Program-made: the position numbers and the translations under genes
DNA from: Gammaproteobacteria bacterium
GTDB taxonomy: Bacteria > Pseudomonadota > Gammaproteobacteria > UBA11654
NCBI GenBank assembly: GCA_018672815.1
Contig: JABHDX010000083.1
Span: 1 to 8,216 of the forward strand
Direction of reading: 5' to 3'
Length of the DNA: 8,216 bases
The notes under the pieces: model-generated
What the model saw: only the letters and a program-made list of their open reading frames with translations
Database searches by the model: none
What the model was told of the DNA's origin: nothing
Shown: positions 7,090 through 8,216 of the stretch, one piece after another
How the letters are laid out: each line of letters begins with the position of its first letter
Position numbering within the stretch: position 1 is the first letter of the stretch

Positions 7090-8106
7090 TTATTGATCCA
7101 CTTGGATTAATGATAGGGCTTCATCAATTTCTTGAATTTCTGGTTTAAGTTTCAATTCTTTCAGAAGCAACAAATCATTAATGGCTTGTACCGCTATTTT
7201 ATTTTGGTCTGCATACTGCCCTTTAATTTTGTCTATAGTGTTTTCTAGCGAGGTTTGATAGCTAATATCATTGTTTTGTAGTGCATAAAAGCGAATGAGT
7301 TCAAAATTTAAACGAATCAAGGATTGTATAATCTCTTTTTCTTCAGATTTTAGTTTTTGTAGTTGACTGTCACTATTTGATCTGACCCGAACTAATTGTT
7401 TCATAGAGCTTTGAAGATCATTCCAAGAGCTTAACAGTATAGCTCTAATTGAGGGGAGGGAGATTTCATAATCAATAGGTTTATCTGCGATAGCAAAATC
7501 TATAGACTGAAATAAGAGGCGCGACTCAATCTCATTAACTCTCTCTATAATAGAGGCTTGATTCTTTGTATCTATAGAAACATTCACTTTATCGAGCGCT
7601 AAATCAATTAATTTATTGATTTCTGTGTCAGATTGGCTGGCTTCATCAATAGAGTATTTCGCTTCTATCAAGGATTCTTTAATAATGTGTAAACGACCAA
7701 AAAAAGAGAGTTCATTGTTTGCAATAGTAAGAAAGTATTTTGCCCTTAACAGGAACCAATCTCCATCATGTGTCTCAGAAACATTAACAAATTGACTGAA
7801 TCGATTGTTTAATTCTTCTATGGATTTTGCATTATTTTGATTGGCATTTTTGACCCTAAGAAACTCTAACGATTGATTTTTCTCTATTTCACGTGCATCT
7901 TTTAGCTGCATTTCAAACAGTATAATATTCGATTCAATCTTATTAATGCTTCCTATAGATTGGTCTAGGTTAGTTTGAAGTGTGTTTAGAAAATTTTGGG
8001 TATACCAGAATAGCGTGCTGCCTCCTAGAAGGAGAGTCAACATCAAAAAGATGATTATGCCTCCTACAAAGCTGAATTTATTTTTTTTTGTCTCTTTTGT
8101 ATTCAT
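7090..8106 (-). CDS. hemX: HemX-like inner-membrane protein, coiled coil (heme operon accessory)
   Basis: HemX-family protein of 338 residues (E. coli 393). These proteins are often labelled uroporphyrinogen-III C-methyltransferase, but no SAM-binding methyltransferase motif is visible here, so an enzymatic name would be misleading. A Lys-rich cytoplasmic tip (1-10) is followed by one membrane helix (about 12-35). A predicted coiled coil comes next (about 39-105, many spaced Leu/Ile/Asn with charged residues). The family-typical domain begins with DWFLLRAKYFLTIANNEL (116-133). SWNDLQSSMKQLVRVR (227-242) corresponds to the conserved Trp/VR segment, and a helical C terminus contains LIRFYALQNNDISYQTSLE. 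Most of the protein should face the periplasm. It is first in the minus-strand cluster, 2 nt before hemY, and hemC/hemD do not precede it, because 73 nt upstream a plus-strand gene starts. The ATG at 8106 has only a weak Shine-Dalgarno. Confidence 0.85.
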   Translation of the reverse strand: MNTKETKKNKFSFVGGIIIFLMLTLLLGGSTLFWYTQNFLNTLQTNLDQSIGSINKIESNIILFEMQLKDAREIEKNQSLEFLRVKNANQNNAKSIEELNNRFSQFVNVSETHDGDWFLLRAKYFLTIANNELSFFGRLHIIKESLIEAKYSIDEASQSDTEINKLIDLALDKVNVSIDTKNQASIIERVNEIESRLLFQSIDFAIADKPIDYEISLPSIRAILLSSWNDLQSSMKQLVRVRSNSDSQLQKLKSEEKEIIQSLIRLNFELIRFYALQNNDISYQTSLENTIDKIKGQYADQNKIAVQAINDLLLLKELKLKPEIQEIDEALSLIQVDQ

Positions 8107-8116
8107 TAGTCTTTTA

Positions 8117-8146
8117 TTGTTATTTAGAAATTCAAAAGTATATTAA
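8117..8146 (+). promoter_or_regulatory. Candidate promoter for the right-edge plus-strand gene
   Basis: TTGTTA (8117-8122, four of six matches to the -35 consensus) and TATTAA (8141-8146, four of six matches to -10) are 18 nt apart. They would start transcription near 8153, leaving a leader of about 27 nt. The elements overlap the candidate hemX -10 box on the other strand, so the two directions would compete for polymerase. The match quality is modest and the DNA is AT-rich. Confidence 0.25.
8137..8142 (-). promoter_or_regulatory. Candidate -10 box for the hemX-led operon
   Basis: Read on the minus strand, TATACT at 8142-8137 differs from the TATAAT consensus at one position and would place transcription start near 8130, about 24 nt before the hemX ATG. 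No good -35 hexamer is seen 16-18 nt upstream. Some promoter must exist here, because this 73-nt spacer is the only non-coding DNA before hemX. Confidence 0.35.
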
Positions 8147-8164
8147 TGATAGTATCGAAGTTTT

Positions 8165-8170
8165 AGGAAG
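8165..8170 (+). promoter_or_regulatory. Shine-Dalgarno site of the right-edge gene
   Basis: AGGAAG at 8165-8170 stands 9 nt before the ATG at 8180. It is one of the better ribosome sites in the window and supports this ATG as a true start. Confidence 0.5.
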
Positions 8171-8179
8171 TAATCGAAC

Positions 8180-8216
8180 ATGGAAAAAAATAATTTTGGA
8201 AAGTGGTCAGATAAAA
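8180..8216 (+). CDS. N-terminal fragment of a divergent gene, possibly argininosuccinate lyase
   Basis: Only 12 codons are inside the window, reading MEKNNFGKWSDK, with the gene continuing past the right edge. The start is supported by AGGAAG 9 nt upstream and by the divergent arrangement with hemX. Two weak hints favour argH, the last enzyme of arginine synthesis. First, ArgH proteins begin with a short tail followed by a W-(G/S)-G-R-F motif, to which KWSDK can be aligned on the Trp. Second, argH is known to lie divergent to the hemCDXY region in pseudomonads. The motif match is poor, with Asp-Lys in place of Gly-Arg, so the identity is left tentative and no symbol is assigned. Confidence 0.4.
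   Translation, partial: MEKNNFGKWSDK

Noticed and set aside
7090..8106. HemX as uroporphyrinogen-III C-methyltransferase
   Set aside because: The protein has a membrane helix and a coiled coil but none of the SAM-binding motifs of CobA/SirA-type methyltransferases; the enzymatic label is a common carry-over error.

Overview
The window holds eight well-supported genes and a ninth that begins at the right edge. They point to an AT-rich, strongly compacted gammaproteobacterium. TrpB/TrpA, UbiE, UbiB, XerC and the HemX/HemY pair all have clear gammaproteobacterial-type motifs, and HemX/HemY plus UbiB/UbiE with ubiquinone-type signatures are typical of that class. Only about 150 of 8216 bases lie outside genes, and several gene pairs overlap at start and stop codons. 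Together with the low GC this suggests a streamlined, perhaps marine planktonic, lineage. That habitat is inference; no marker gene is present to name the genus.

Layout. Plus strand, 3-1492: the C-terminal part of trpB and all of trpA, overlapping by GTGA, encode the two subunits of tryptophan synthase. Minus strand, 8106 down to 1489: hemX, hemY, xerC, ubiE, ubiB and a PAPS-type sulfotransferase follow each other with spacings of 2 nt, 64 nt, a 4-nt overlap, 4 nt and 9 nt. This is probably one transcription unit, or two if the 64-nt gap before xerC contains a promoter. The trp and sulfotransferase genes converge so tightly that their stop codons overlap. Plus strand, 8180 to the end: the first 12 codons of a divergently transcribed gene, tentatively argH. 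The 73-nt divergent spacer at 8107-8179 must carry the promoter(s) for both directions.

How the genes work together. trpBA is the last step of tryptophan synthesis. hemX/hemY are inner-membrane accessory proteins linked to heme synthesis. ubiE and ubiB act in ubiquinone synthesis, and UbiE usually also in menaquinone synthesis. xerC resolves chromosome dimers. The minus-strand cluster therefore joins heme and quinone (respiratory cofactor) genes around a recombinase and ends in a sulfotransferase of unknown substrate.

The most notable points are the sulfotransferase at the end of the quinone genes, the absence of ubiJ between ubiE and ubiB, the absence of hemC/hemD upstream of hemXY, and the overlapping convergent stops. 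I see no CRISPR array, insertion sequence, phage gene, tRNA or rRNA, and no clear new defence or mobile system. Most of the window is ordinary housekeeping DNA in a non-standard arrangement.
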